A DNA stretch of 64,000 bases from Dolomedes plantarius. Lineage: Eukaryota; Arthropoda; Arachnida; Araneae; Dolomedidae. Shown one piece after another: positions 1 to 10,607 of the stretch. The notes beneath the pieces are model-generated. The model saw only the letters and a program-made list of their open reading frames with translations. It was not told where the DNA came from and did not search any database. The stretch lies in NCBI GenBank assembly GCA_907164885.2, contig OU015490.1, positions 17,578,994 through 17,642,993 on the forward strand, read 5' to 3'. Position numbers and translations under genes: made by a program. Numbering within the stretch: the first letter of the stretch is position 1; every line of letters starts with the position of its first letter.

Positions 1-680
1 CGCCTTATTTGGCAGTTCAAGTTATTTAATGGATCATAGCTATATTTTGGAGGAAATCATTGTTTCACTTGGTAGTTCAAGTCATCTGTGGATAGTAATA
101 TTTTGGCGAAAGTTATCTCTACACAAAGTTGTTGAAGTCATTGGTGGATCATTAAAATATTTTGGCGGAAATTATCGCTTCTCTTGGAGATTCAAGTCAT
201 CAGTGGATCATAATAATATTTTGGCGGAAATTATCTCTACACAAAGTGGTTGAAGTCATCAGTGGATCCTAATAATATTTTGGCGGAAATCATCGCTTCT
301 CTTGGTGGTTCAAGTCATCAGTGGATCCTAATAATATTTTGGCGGAAATCATCGCTTCTCTTGGTGGTTCAAGTCATCAGTGGATCCTAATAATATTTTG
401 GCAGAAATTATCGTTTCTCTTGGTGGTTGAAGTCATCAGTGGATCCTAATAATATTTTAGCGGAAATTATCGCTTCTCTTGGAGGTTCAAGTCATCAGTG
501 GATCCTAATATTTTGGCGGAAAATATCGCTTCTCTTGGTGGTTCAAGTCATCAGTGAATCCTAATAATATTTCGGCGGAAATTATCGTTTCTCTTGGTGG
601 TTGAAGCCATCAGTGGATCCTAATAATATTTTGGTGGAAATTGTCGCTTCCCTTGGTGGTGCAAATCATTAGTGGATCCT
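1..680. repeat. Minisatellite, ~59 bp unit, about 11 copies
   Basis: Direct tandem repeat whose unit contains GTCATCAGTGGATCCTAATA, then ATTTTGGCGGAAAT and GCTTCTCTTGGTGGTT. About eleven imperfect copies can be followed; units in the middle (roughly 250-480) are nearly identical and those at the edges diverge. The array is already in progress at base 1, so it extends beyond the window. Some units carry a few-base deletions. No coding potential is convincing here; short open frames are a by-product of the repeat. Confidence 0.93.
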
Positions 681-1576
681 ATTTCATTGATGATATATCT
701 TTCTTCGATATGTCTATGCTAATTATATACATATTTTTTAAATCACTAAATTCCCTACACAGTGGGTTTAATATGTTGCAGATAACGCATAAAAACGTAT
801 TAAAACACGAAACTTCAAGGAGGTAGGGTTTCTGCTACTTGTTCAATATCGCAAACAAGTTCCGAAAGACTGCGGAGGGAAAAAATCGAATCTTTCGAAA
901 CATCGTGGAATAAACGAATTAAACTGTGTAACCATGGGAACAGAAAACACGAAGCTAGTTACTCCATTGATATGAAAATATTTTTTCTCTCTAAAACTCT
1001 CTTAAAGTTTAATATTTGCACGACGTTTCTTCGATATTGGAAAATATGAAGGAAAAACGAACAGTGTCTGTTTTTCTTCAGTTTTTGCTCCAAATAAATC
1101 TTGTATATTTATCTTCGTCTTTTTGAGCTCTGCCGTGTTATACTCGTAATTGTGAAGATGTGCCCGACAGGGAATCGAATTCAGTGTTCGGTTGGGAATC
1201 GATTTCGAGATAATATTTTACTTCCGCAACCCGAAAACGATCTCTAAGTCTTTTTCTTTTATGCGCCGTTTTAATATGGCTTAAATAACAATCTTTTCAT
1301 GTAAGTAATATGAATAATATTGATAAAATAATAAAGGGCTATATGACATAAACTGTCTGAATAAAATGTAAAATAACGAATACTGAAACGTTGCTCGCGG
1401 TTGCCGTGACAGTCGGAAAGTTACAATCTGCCGAGTGGCAGCAGAAAAACTAAAGTAACCGCAAAATTACATTTGGCCGAAAGGCACCAGGGAAAGTAAT
1501 CTCAAAGTTACATTCCATGAGGCTATAAGAAGCTTGAATGGCGAATTCCTCGAAAAATGGACCGATTATGGTCACT
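681..1576. other. No gene recognised; weak ~42 bp triplet repeat at the end
   Basis: Mostly non-repetitive AT-rich DNA with no long open frame. Between about 1412 and 1530 three degenerate ~42 bp units follow one another, each containing an AAAGTTACA/AAAATTACA core followed by a CCGAGTGGCA/CCGAAAGGCA box. Confidence 0.5.
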
Positions 1577-1662
1577 CACCGGCAGATGGCGCGACATGTA
1601 ACAAAAGGGTTAACTTTTCATTGCATTGTATGGACGCGCGGTTTTTAAAATCGTTTAACATT
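1577..1662 (+). repeat. Dispersed repeat A, copy 1
   Basis: About 85 bp beginning CACCGGCAGATGGCGCGACA and containing ACATGTAACAAAAGGG and TTTCATTGC. A second copy lies at 11300-11382 with about 85-90% identity by eye. Both copies sit directly beside a (TA)n tract. The nature of this repeat is unknown; it could be the tail of an unclassified element. Confidence 0.6.
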
Positions 1663-1670
1663 TTTTTTTG

Positions 1671-1675
<5 letters not shown>

Positions 1676-1702
<27 letters not shown>
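1676..1702. repeat. (TA)n microsatellite
   Basis: About 13 TA units that end directly at the terminal inverted repeat of the Tc1-like fragment on the right. Confidence 0.9.
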
Positions 1703-1705
<3 letters not shown>

Positions 1706-1960
1706 GTGGTTATCAAAATAATGGAAACACTAAGAAACATCATGAAAACCTTTATTAATACGGCGCAGAATCACCTTTGCATGTAATACCATCTGATTTA
1801 CCTTGGAATTGGATTATACAAGTCAGGAATAGTGGTTAAGAATATATTATACTATTATTCAGGAAAAAATTCTGAAAGTTCCTGTAGGGATGCTGTGGTG
1901 GATATCGATACCTAGCTCTATCCGCTTATACAGATCACAATGGTTGGATTATATATAGTC
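1703..1960 (-). pseudogene. Tc1-like transposon 3' end fragment
   Basis: The fragment starts at a TA with the terminal sequence CAGGTGGTTATCAAAATAAT, a typical Tc1-like terminus. On the minus strand a frame ends TCKGDSAPY followed by a stop (stop codon 1755-1757). That matches the conserved C-terminal KGGPTxY tail of Tc1 transposases; the intact Tc1 at 44540-45565 in this window ends GGPTEY. Only the last part of the element is present: no catalytic motif is seen upstream before the poly-G run at 1961. The assignment rests on the tail plus the terminus, so the family is reasonably sure but the element's extent is not. Confidence 0.55.
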
Positions 1961-1975
1961 GGGGGGGGGGGGGGG
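1961..1975. repeat. Poly-G run
   Basis: Fifteen consecutive G, at the right edge of the Tc1-like fragment. Confidence 0.9.
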
Positions 1976-2157
1976 TTGTACAGGGCAAGATAAGATATAT
2001 GACTTCTTTTCCATTCTTTTCAAACCAATACTTGATAGATTTAGCCTGGGAGTTGCAGTAACTGAACCAGTTCCTGACTGGCTGCGCTGCGAGTTAGCTT
2101 ATCGCGTGGAAACAGTTCATTGTAGAGTGAAGGTGTTGTGCGCTCGGTCGAAATTCA

Positions 2158-3230
2158 AAATGGATCAATGAAAGGATATGCTGTTCTGATTCAAACTTGG
2201 AAAATTGGCGAAAGAGACTCATGAAATGCTGCTAAAAAGTTTACGAAGAACGTGCTTTCACCTTGAAGTGCGTGTGTGAGGGGTTTAAACATTTCCGAGA
2301 AGGGCGGGATACCATCGAAGACTCTCCCCCCGAAGTGGTCGGCCTGTAAAAGCACGCATCCCGGACAACGTACAGAAAGTGAAGGAATTGTTGGCCAAGG
2401 ATTGTCTTGTCGCAGTGTGACTCATAGCGGAGGAAGTGGGAATTATTCGTGAGATGGCCCACCTCATACTGACCCAGGATTTGGGCAAACGCAAAGCTTT
2501 GCTCCCGACTTGTGCCCCCACACTTTGACGCCGGAACATATGCAAATTCGGCTTGACGCCTGTGGAAACTTCATCGGATCGAAACCCAAATTTCCTGAAA
2601 ATCTTTGTCACGGGTGACGAGACCTGGTGCCTGAAGTACGACCCCGACGGCAAGCGTCAGAGTATGGAGTGGCAGGGTCCAGGGTCGCCGAAAAGCAAGA
2701 AGGTGCGAAGTGAGAAATCCCGCATCAAGACAATGCTCGTGGTGTTCCTCGACTCTGAGGATCTAATCCATAAAAATTTCCTCCCTGGGGGTAAGACGTT
2801 AAATGCCGCTAAGTACGTGGATATACTGAAACGTCTGCTGCAACGGATCAATCGGGTACGCCCCCAGTGTTCCAAGCAAGGCAACCGAACCCTGCTTCAA
2901 GACAATGCCCGGCCACATACTGCATTTCTGGTGCAGCAGTTCCTGGCCAACAGGCGAGGTGTGTACCTGAATCACCCACCCTACCCCTCCAGACTTGTCT
3001 CCCCAGGACTTTTCCTTGTTCCCCAAATTGAAATCAGCCCTGAAGGGCCGCAGGTTTTCGGACATTTCGAACTCCAACGTGATGCTACGACCCAGTTGAA
3101 GGTCATCCCTAAAGGCTCCTACGCCAGGAGTTTCCAAGACTTGAACAGCCGTTCCCAGATGTGCATTACCACCCACGGGGATAGTAACAGCTGTTTCATG
3201 TAGGACAACAATCCGATGTAACTATAGACA
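2158..3230 (+). pseudogene. Mariner (DD34D) transposase pseudogene
   Basis: A decayed mariner-family transposase, the nuclear enzyme that cuts and rejoins DNA at TA sites. The longest open piece (2553-3203) contains VTGDETW with the first catalytic Asp and LQDNARPHTA with the second. The third Asp lies in a neighbouring frame: after the HPPY motif a one-base shift restores PDLSPQDF, and the spacing between second and third Asp is then 34 residues, the mariner signature. The N-terminal helix-turn-helix half (about 2158-2550) is visible in pieces, including a GRDTIEDSPP-like stretch followed by GRPVKARI, but is broken by several stops and shifts. No start codon in frame and no terminal inverted repeats were found. 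Clearly inactive and old. Confidence 0.85.
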
Positions 3231-4312
3231 CATTCACCAAACTTTCTGGACAAAGGTTGTATATACGCACATAGATATGCCTTCATACATAATACATATG
3301 CATTTGTACTGAATCAGTACTGTGTATTTTTTTAAAAAGGAGCTCCTAAGGTAGGCAGATATCTTAACAACTTTTTTTTAAACTCTACCCCAAAAAATAA
3401 CTCCATTAACTTTAAGAGGATGCTCAAATTAGACGTTTTATCGTCTGTTCAAACATTTCACGAGTGTAATGTGTTCATTATATTACCAGTCATTTTTTTT
3501 TAATTCACGAAAGTTTTGAATTTTATTTCCTCCTTGTATAATTTCCCTCACTCGCTTTAAAATCCCGCCCGTTAGTTGCCACACCGGAAAATTAAAACAG
3601 AATAAAATGTCCCTCCTTTGCTGGCATTCCTTCGAGAATGAAATGTGTATGTTTTATTGTTATTTTTTAATCAATAAGAGATCAAAACTCTCATTTTCCG
3701 GTCCAACTTCTGCGACAATCTCGTCACCAAGAATAAAAGCTCGTCAGTACGAGGTTACCCCCCCCCCCTCGAGAACCGTTTCGGGGAAATCTCCTTTTGA
3801 ACTGGGGGTCGCCATGGCAACCAGTTTCCGCTTCGATTGCCTCGCGAGTTTCGAGGATGTAATCTCTTTGCGCCCGACTTTTAAGAAACTTTTTTGTGGC
3901 AACAGATGGGCCGGAGTAGATAGTTCGGTTTACACAAAACCGCTCTTCTTTAATTTCGTCCTTCTCTAACGGGGGCGATTGTGTATGGGGAAAATCTCTT
4001 TTTCGAGTCGAGAAGTACGGCGGGGGGCCTTTTTTTCTTCATTCTGCTTCGGGTGAGAAATGTTGAAAGTGAAATGAAGAATAGATATGCGTCTTGAAGT
4101 AAAAGGGGGAGGTGTTTAACGCGGCCCAACCCAAGTGGAACAAACGAAACTTTGTCGAGAGGCGGCATTTTGAAGGGACACAGAATTTTAATGCCTCTTC
4201 TGGAAAGCCTCTTCTGGAAGGCCTCTTCTGGAAAGATTTTTTGATAAAGATCGATTTGACATTTTCTTTACCGGCTGGGATAGCATGTATCCCAAGAATA
4301 CGGGCCCAAGAA

Positions 4313-4313
<1 letters not shown>
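3231..4313. other. No gene recognised
   Basis: AT-rich with two short poly-C/poly-T runs. An open frame of 120 codons at 3607-3969 shows no recognisable domain and is probably chance. Three near repeats of CCTCTTCTGGAA(A/G)G lie at about 4194-4235. Confidence 0.5.
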
Positions 4314-4356
<43 letters not shown>

Positions 4357-4377
4357 CATATATATATATGCATATAC

Positions 4378-4413
<36 letters not shown>
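4314..4413. repeat. (TA)n microsatellite, interrupted
   Basis: Alternating TA with a few ACATAC, GCATATAC and TGTATA interruptions. It is the insertion site of the LTR retrotransposon that begins at 4414. Confidence 0.9.
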
Positions 4414-5390
4414 TGTGATATCTTCAGACTCCGGGTAGCTAAAAATGTTCAGAGTCAGTCTACTAAATTAAAATACCGTTTTATTAAATTTTAGTCGGAA
4501 ACTTTTTACACAGGTGTTGATCTATTACACTATTTACACAGGTGTTGATCTACCTCCAGACATAGAGGGAACTGGCCTTCGTAATAACCAAATGATATCG
4601 ATGATAAGATGCACGTACAGTCACAGCGGAACTAGAAGGTCGGTGCACAGCCTCTAGAGCGTACAGCTCTGAAAATAGAATAACGAAGCCTGTAGAGCCG
4701 GATGCTCTGAGATAGCTATACTTCAGGGTGAAGTATTCGTTGACGAGAGCTTCGAGCGGCTGCTCTGAAAATAGAATAACGAAGCCTGTAGAGCCGGATG
4801 CTCTGAGATAGCTATACTTCAGGGTGAAGTATTCGTTGACGAGAGCTTCGAGCGGCTGCTCTGAAAATAGAATAACGAAGCCTGTAGAGCCGGATGCTCT
4901 GAGATAGCTATACTTCAGGGTGAAGTATTCGTTGACGAGAGCTTCGAGCGGCTGCTCTGAAAATAAGTCAGGATCAAGTCGGTCGCTCCAGGACAACGTA
5001 GACGATAGGTGCTCTCTAGATGAGAGTCTCGACCAAGTCTGTCCAAAAACTGGATTTCTTCTGCGGCGTTGGCAACCGTGCTTCCGGTCACGTGACTGCA
5101 CAAGTTTTGGTTGGCTGGCACTATTTTGTGACATCATGTCCGCTGGCTGTGATTCGCCTGACCACGAGGCCATGTGTTCGGTTCCCATGATTCAGCTGAT
5201 CTGAAAATCATTAGTTCACGTCGAACTAGTCATTAGTTTACGTCCTCCCAGGCCCGGCGGCTAGAAGCAACACCATTCTTTGTGTGCAGACACCTTGACG
5301 CTGAAAGATAGAACTGTTCGCTGGTCACCTGCTGTGGGAGGTCCGGCTGTCTGGGTGATTTATTCGGAAGGGTCGTAACGGATTCTTACA
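4414..5390 (-). repeat. 3' LTR (977 bp) with three 96 bp subrepeats
   Basis: Downstream LTR of the minus-strand element. It carries three tandem 96 bp units (4671-4958) containing GAAAATAGAATAACGAAGCC and GCTTCGAGCGGCTGCT. The 5' LTR has only two, which accounts exactly for the 96 bp length difference. The unit length is a multiple of three, so an open frame runs through the array; it is most likely not a real gene. Confidence 0.9.
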
Positions 5391-5404
5391 ACCCCTCCCT
5401 CCTT
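5391..5404 (-). promoter_or_regulatory. Polypurine tract next to the 3' LTR
   Basis: On the minus strand this reads AAGGAGGGAGGGGT immediately before the LTR start TGTAAG. This is the expected position and composition for the primer of plus-strand DNA synthesis. Confidence 0.75.
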
Positions 5405-5638
5405 GAAGGAGATTTTGGCATAATGGCAAAATCTGAAAATCACGGTTAGACACAGCTCACCTGATACATCATTAGAGGCAATGCATTTAATTTACTACAC
5501 CGTTAATACATTTATTCTAATACATTATGATTACTAGGTTACCTAACACATTAATACACTAAGTTATTTACACAATTCATTAATTATTTTCACACTCTAC
5601 ATTAATTTATTTACAACATTACGCCTGACTTAAGGTTT
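5405..5638 (-). other. 3' untranslated part of the LTR element
   Basis: AT-rich stretch between the ORF stop and the polypurine tract. No further ORF. Confidence 0.6.
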
Positions 5639-8600
5639 CTATTCTGCCATGAAACGGCTTAGGCAATCGGCATGACCTATCAATTTACCAGATTTGTGGA
5701 CAATTTGATAATTGAAAGGCTGTAAGGCAAGAGCCAATCTCATAAGCCTTGGGTTATTTCCCGCATTCGTCTTAAGAAAAACGAGCGGATTATGATCCGT
5801 CTCGATAGTGAATCTCTGCGGTCTCTTTTGTGCCAAATTTATAGCGATACCAATGTCGGATGCATCGGTGTACAGGATAATTTCTTTGGCGAAGTCCGGA
5901 GCGTACAAAACAGATTTCTCGGTCAGTTCCGTTTTCAATTCTCGAGCCGCTGTATTGCACTCCTCTGACCATTCAACTTTCTCCCTAATTTTAAACTCCC
6001 TTCTCACTGACCCTTTATCATGATTAGTTTTCCTGTTAAGTTTAATCTCCCGTTTAGTTTCGGAAGCGATGTTCTGATAGTTCCGTAGCCTATTCATGAA
6101 CTTAAAAACATAATCTGTAACCACATTAGTCTCCGGCGAATTCCTATACCATTTTCCGAAAAGTAGTGTTTCCGGCACCCTTAAATTCTTCCTAAATATC
6201 AGTTCGGCGATGCTAAAAACCATAAACATATGAGTCATGTTTCCAAGTGCAAACATGGCTGATGGTAACCCTACCTTCCAATTCTCTTTTGCCTTAAGGC
6301 AGATAACTTTTAAGAGTCGTTCAATGGTGCGGTGAAAGCTCTCGACGGGGTTTCTTTGCAGATGAAACATTGAGTTCCGCGTCACCTTAATATGAACTTC
6401 CTCCAGAAACGTGGTCGTTAATTTGCTTGTGAATTCGGTAAAATTATCTAATTGCAATTCCTTCGGAAGCCCTATCCGACTGAAATTTTCTAATAGAGTA
6501 TTAGTCACATGTTCTAAGTTTAAAGTACTCAAAGTTATGGCTTCCGGATACTTCCACAAAGCGTTTAAAATATACCGGTTTCTTTTTGGTGGGGTCTGCA
6601 TACGACCAATGATCTCTACGTAAATTCCCGTGAAAACCTCCGTAATTTCTGAGACTAATTTCAGCGGGGCTTTCTTCCGTTCTCTCGATCTCTCTACTCT
6701 TTGACACAGGTCCCATGACCTAACATAGTCCTTACACTCTTTTATGCACTGGGGCCCAAAATAATACCTCACTAATTTGTATTTACTTTTTGACATTCCC
6801 ATGAGCGATCCGATGCCATCATGGCATAAACTTAAAACTTTAGACTTGTACTTAGTTGGTACAATCAATTTTTTTCTTTCCTCCCCTCTGTGATCTCGGG
6901 GTTTCTTAGGAAGTAATTCATTTTCTCCCACAATTTCCAGGGTTTCCTGTGGCTTAACTTTTTCCCAAATAGGTGTAAGTTTAGGGCAATTTTTTTGTTC
7001 TAAAACGAGAGTGTCGGCACTCTCTTCCACTAACACATTTTTAGTCTCGACGACTATTGGAAATTCAAGTTCTTTCAATTCATCCGGCGAATTTACCTCG
7101 GGTTCCTGCGACTCAGTTATTTGCTCGGCCGTTTCCCCGTTCTCTACTGTAATTCCCGTTTGAATTTCCTCCCGCATCCCTCGACTTTGGGTGACGACGG
7201 CATTTACGCTAGCTAGTTTTAATATTTGCGCCTCTATCAGCTCCTGAGTGGAATTTCCCAGCAAGTAGTGGTTCATTTCCACACTCTTACCTACCACGGC
7301 GGCCTTTGCTATCACCTGGCCGAATTCGGGGCTCTCAAGGGTTACGCGAGCTAAAGATAAACGTCTAAATTCATTTTCCAAGGGCTGTTTGAGCAAAACA
7401 TTCTCTCCGGTGAAATCTCCGGGTTTAACTAATTTAACAGGGCACAAATCTACGCAACTTCCGCTATCACGCAATAATACGGTTTGGACCTGATTCACGC
7501 GAGCTTCGCTTAAGTAGGGCTTAAACTCAAGAGAAAAATCTTCCGACGTAACTAAGTTGTTTATGATTTCTCTGGATTGATTTAATTCGGGACAGTTCGG
7601 GCGGACATGTCCATTCTGACCACACTGAAAGCAGATGGGGCCACTTCGCTTCTCATACTCCCTGGTCCTCCAATCATTATTATTTTTATTAGCAGCGTTG
7701 CGCCACTCTTTCGTACCTGATTCTTCTACTCCCGTTTCCGTCGTGGAACTAAATTTCTCTGACTGCTTGGGGCGGTCTACCTTTTTCTTTTCGGGTGATT
7801 TAATTTGCGTCGGTTTCTTTACGAATCGGCGGGTCGATTCATACGCGTCTAGCTTATTTACTAAAGTTATTGGATCATTTAGTGTTCCCCATACATCTAC
7901 GAAATGATCTTTAATTTCCGCTGGTACGCGTCGCTTTATTTGGTCGGCTACCATAAGTTCTTTGAGTGACTCAAAATCTTTAATTTCAATTCCATCTAAC
8001 CATCCCTCTAAATAGCTCCTTAATTCAAATATTAAATCTTTCCACAAATCACCGTTTTTCCGTTGATGGGTTTGGAACTTTGTACGGAAAGCTTCAGCAC
8101 TGAGTCTAAACCTGTCTAGCAGTACCGACTTAACATATTCGTAATTATCATTTTTTTCTTCAGGTTCCCTGATGATTATTCCCGCTATTTCGCTCGGCAA
8201 AAGACTGAATAACTCTGACACTAAATCACAATCATTAATTTGCAATTTCCTAGCTTGCCTCTCAAACAGATTTAAGAATAAAGCTATGTCTATCTTTTCG
8301 GCATCATACCTCTGCATTACCGATTTAACATGCCTAGACGGGTTCCCGTTTTCTAAGTTCACGGAATTCACACTACTATTTTCCCCAATTAGAGAGATTT
8401 TAAGTTTTTCAAGCTCAAAAGCGCGTTCTGCTGCTTTTTCCGCTCTCTCGGCTTCTTTAATCTCCTGCAATTTTCTATCTTCTATAAGATTTACGAGAAT
8501 ATTTTTCGCGCTCTCTTCCTCGAAACCTTCACTTTCTGAAATTTTTCTTGCCAGGTCAATTATTCTATCTGATTCTTGAATTCCTACTTGCAGCTCCAAA

Positions 8601-8674
8601 GCCAAATTCTGCAAGTCAATTTTCTTGTATTTTGTTAAAAACGACATTTTGCCTAAATAACTATTTATCCACAA
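5639..8674 (-). CDS. Rearranged Gag-PR-IN-RNase H polyprotein (1011 aa), RT missing
   Basis: One uninterrupted frame encoding a Gypsy-derived polyprotein. The likelier start is the second Met (MSFLTKYKK, residue 10). Order: an SAP-like N-terminus and a charged Glu/Ala/Lys helix (to ~90), a SCAN-like gag region (~120-285), a zinc knuckle CFQCGQNGHVRPNC (~347-360), an aspartic protease with LRDSGSCVDL (~400) and a YLLGNS flap, then an integrase-like region (~590-890), and last a shortened RNase H (~904-1007) with LYTDAS and HADCLSR. The polymerase palm with YxDD is absent. Integrase precedes RNase H, the reverse of normal Gypsy order; the join is at about residue 903 (KVEW/SEEC). Integrase looks inactive: YVEIIG has Glu where the first catalytic Asp is expected, and the HHCC finger has lost two ligands. 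RNase H lacks its central Glu region. Gag and protease look functional. Confidence 0.87.
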   Translation of the reverse strand: MWINSYLGKMSFLTKYKKIDLQNLALELQVGIQESDRIIDLARKISESEGFEEESAKNILVNLIEDRKLQEIKEAERAEKAAERAFELEKLKISLIGENSSVNSVNLENGNPSRHVKSVMQRYDAEKIDIALFLNLFERQARKLQINDCDLVSELFSLLPSEIAGIIIREPEEKNDNYEYVKSVLLDRFRLSAEAFRTKFQTHQRKNGDLWKDLIFELRSYLEGWLDGIEIKDFESLKELMVADQIKRRVPAEIKDHFVDVWGTLNDPITLVNKLDAYESTRRFVKKPTQIKSPEKKKVDRPKQSEKFSSTTETGVEESGTKEWRNAANKNNNDWRTREYEKRSGPICFQCGQNGHVRPNCPELNQSREIINNLVTSEDFSLEFKPYLSEARVNQVQTVLLRDSGSCVDLCPVKLVKPGDFTGENVLLKQPLENEFRRLSLARVTLESPEFGQVIAKAAVVGKSVEMNHYLLGNSTQELIEAQILKLASVNAVVTQSRGMREEIQTGITVENGETAEQITESQEPEVNSPDELKELEFPIVVETKNVLVEESADTLVLEQKNCPKLTPIWEKVKPQETLEIVGENELLPKKPRDHRGEERKKLIVPTKYKSKVLSLCHDGIGSLMGMSKSKYKLVRYYFGPQCIKECKDYVRSWDLCQRVERSRERKKAPLKLVSEITEVFTGIYVEIIGRMQTPPKRNRYILNALWKYPEAITLSTLNLEHVTNTLLENFSRIGLPKELQLDNFTEFTSKLTTTFLEEVHIKVTRNSMFHLQRNPVESFHRTIERLLKVICLKAKENWKVGLPSAMFALGNMTHMFMVFSIAELIFRKNLRVPETLLFGKWYRNSPETNVVTDYVFKFMNRLRNYQNIASETKREIKLNRKTNHDKGSVRREFKIREKVEWSEECNTAARELKTELTEKSVLYAPDFAKEIILYTDASDIGIAINLAQKRPQRFTIETDHNPLVFLKTNAGNNPRLMRLALALQPFNYQIVHKSGKLIGHADCLSRFMAE

Positions 8675-9620
8675 CTTAACCTTACCGGAACCCTCGAAAT
8701 TTTGACCTCAACACAACAAAAGAACTGGTTGTCCGCTTTTCTCACGCCTTTACAATAGAGCCCTCTCAATTCGGGGAATTATAGTGCTACGTCCTTCCAA
8801 GAAAAAGGGGGGTTACTCCGAAAGATTACAGTTTAACAGACTCGCTTGAAATCCTAACATGGCACATACAATTCAAAAATGTTTAAAATTTTTCAGACCA
8901 AATTTCACACACATAATAAATCAATGCTACTTCAATATAATCTTAAGCACTCTACACAAGTTCAATAACTGACTAAATTAATTTGCAATACACAGTTACT
9001 TAAATTCAATTTAGAATAAGTACTTAAATCAGATTATCCACAGTTCTAGTATTCATCTAACAAATATTTGTTCATTTACTTTTCTTTTAAAATTTTAAAC
9101 ACATTGCATACAATTCATTTTTACCTTATTCTTTTGCATAAACAATTCTAATACTTCATTAATTTACTTTTGACTCAATTAATTAATTTCTCACAGATAA
9201 TTTACTTATTTCAATTCAATAGTTATTTCCCATGAAACATTAATTTACACATGTTAACATTTACACAGATTCTAATCAATTAATTTACTTTTAATTAATC
9301 AATCAATTACTTTTGCCTCTAATGAGAAAACAGGCTTACCTTGTCTAATTTTGAAGACTAGATTGTAGGCTCTCATTGAAGCTAGGCAGTCTTTCCAGGC
9401 TGGTTCTTGGGGGATTTCCTTATTTAATATGCAGCCCCAATACTTGATCGCTGCACAAATCCACTGTTGGTAGGCTGCTCGCTGCTATATACTGGTATCT
9501 GTGATGCACACACTTGGGACGGGACGTCCGCACAAAAAGTCCTAGATGGGCTTCCTACTCTAATTTCCTAATTCGAAGGGGTGGATTGCCAATTTTTAAT
9601 TAATGGGAAAATCCCAAACA
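8675..9620 (-). other. Leader between 5' LTR and gag
   Basis: AT-rich untranslated leader of the LTR element (about 950 bp) with no long ORF. It would carry any packaging signal, but none can be identified by eye. Confidence 0.55.
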
Positions 9621-9631
9621 CGCTGCCACCA
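9621..9631 (-). promoter_or_regulatory. Candidate primer binding site
   Basis: On the minus strand this reads TGGTGGCAGCG, starting 12 bp inside the end of the 5' LTR. A TGG start is what a site complementary to a tRNA CCA end requires. I cannot name the tRNA from sequence alone. Confidence 0.55.
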
Positions 9632-9643
9632 TTATTAGTAGAC

Positions 9644-10521
9644 TGTGATATCTTCAGACTCCGGGTAGCTAAAAATGTTCAGAGTCAGTCTACTAAATTA
9701 AAATACCGTTTTATTAAATTTTAGTCGGAAACTTTTTACACAGGTGTTGATCTATTACACTATTTACACAGGTGTTGATCTACCTCCAGACATAGAGGGA
9801 ACTGGCCTTCGTAATAACCAAATGATATCGATGATAAGATGCACGTACAGTCACAGCGGAACTAGAAGGTCGGTACACAGCCTCTAGAGCGTACAGCTCT
9901 GAAAATAGAATAACGAAGCCTGTAGAGCCGGATGCTCTGAGATAGCTATACTTCAGGGTGAAGTATTCGTTGACGAGAGCTTCGAGCGGCTGCTCTGAAA
10001 ATAGAATAACGAAGCCTGTAGAGCTGGATGCTCTGAGATAGCTATACTTCAGGGTGAAGTATTCGTTGACGAGAGCTTCGAGCGGCTGCTCTGAAAATAA
10101 GTCAGGATCAAGTCGGTCGCTCCAGGACAACGTAGACGATAGGTGCTCTCTAGATGAGAGTCTCGACCAAGTCTGTCCAAAAACTGGATTTCTTCTGCGG
10201 CGTTGGCAACCGTGCTTCCGGTCACGTGACTGCACAAGTTTTGGTTGGCTGGCACTATTTTGTGACATCATGTCCGTTGGCTGTGATTCGCCTGACCACG
10301 AGGCCATGTGTTCGGTTCCCATGATTCAGCTGATCTGAAAATCATTAGTTCACGTCGAACTAGTCATTAGTTTAAGTCCTCCCAGGCCCGGCGGCTAGAA
10401 GCAACACCATTCTTTGTGTGCAGACACCTTGACGCTGAAATATAGAACTGTTCGCTGGTCACCTGCTGTGGGAGGTCCGGCTGTCTGGGTGATTTATTCG
10501 GAAGGGTCGAAACGGATTCTT

Positions 10522-10524
<3 letters not shown>
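9644..10524 (-). repeat. 5' LTR (881 bp) with two 96 bp subrepeats
   Basis: Upstream LTR of the minus-strand element. It is collinear with 4414-5390 apart from having two rather than three 96 bp units (9901-10092) and about six substitutions. It should contain the element's promoter, though no clear TATA box was assigned. Confidence 0.9.
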
Positions 10525-10571
<47 letters not shown>

Positions 10572-10605
10572 TATATATTTATATATATTTATTTATTTAT
10601 TTATA
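10525..10605. repeat. (TA)n and (TATT)n microsatellite
   Basis: Continuation of the TA tract into which the LTR element inserted, grading into ATTT repeats, and ending at the TA next to the following TIR element. Confidence 0.9.
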
Positions 10606-10607
10606 TA

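Larger units (their letters stand above)
4414..10524 (-). mobile_element. Structurally complete Gypsy-type LTR retrotransposon lacking RT
   Basis: A minus-strand LTR element of 6.1 kb. Two direct repeats (4414-5390 and 9644-10524) begin TGTGATATC and end TTACA on the plus strand. The four bases ATAT flank both outer edges (4410-4413 and 10525-10528), compatible with a 4 bp target duplication, although the surrounding (TA)n tract makes that ambiguous. A purine-rich tract abuts the 3' LTR and a TGG-starting PBS lies 12 bp inside the 5' LTR. A single ORF fills the interior. The LTRs differ at about six bases plus one 96 bp unit, so the insertion is young. With no polymerase domain it cannot copy itself alone and probably depends on a relative's reverse transcriptase (inference). 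Confidence 0.9.

Noticed and set aside
3607..3969. 120-codon frame as a possible small gene
   Set aside because: No recognisable domain, signal peptide or splice context, and a C-run interrupts it.
4550..5188. Open frame of 212 codons in the LTR, and the parallel 180-codon frame at 9780-10322
   Set aside because: The frames owe their length to the 96 bp subrepeats (a multiple of three) and lie wholly inside the LTRs on the coding strand of the element. No domain is visible and the two differ only by unit number.
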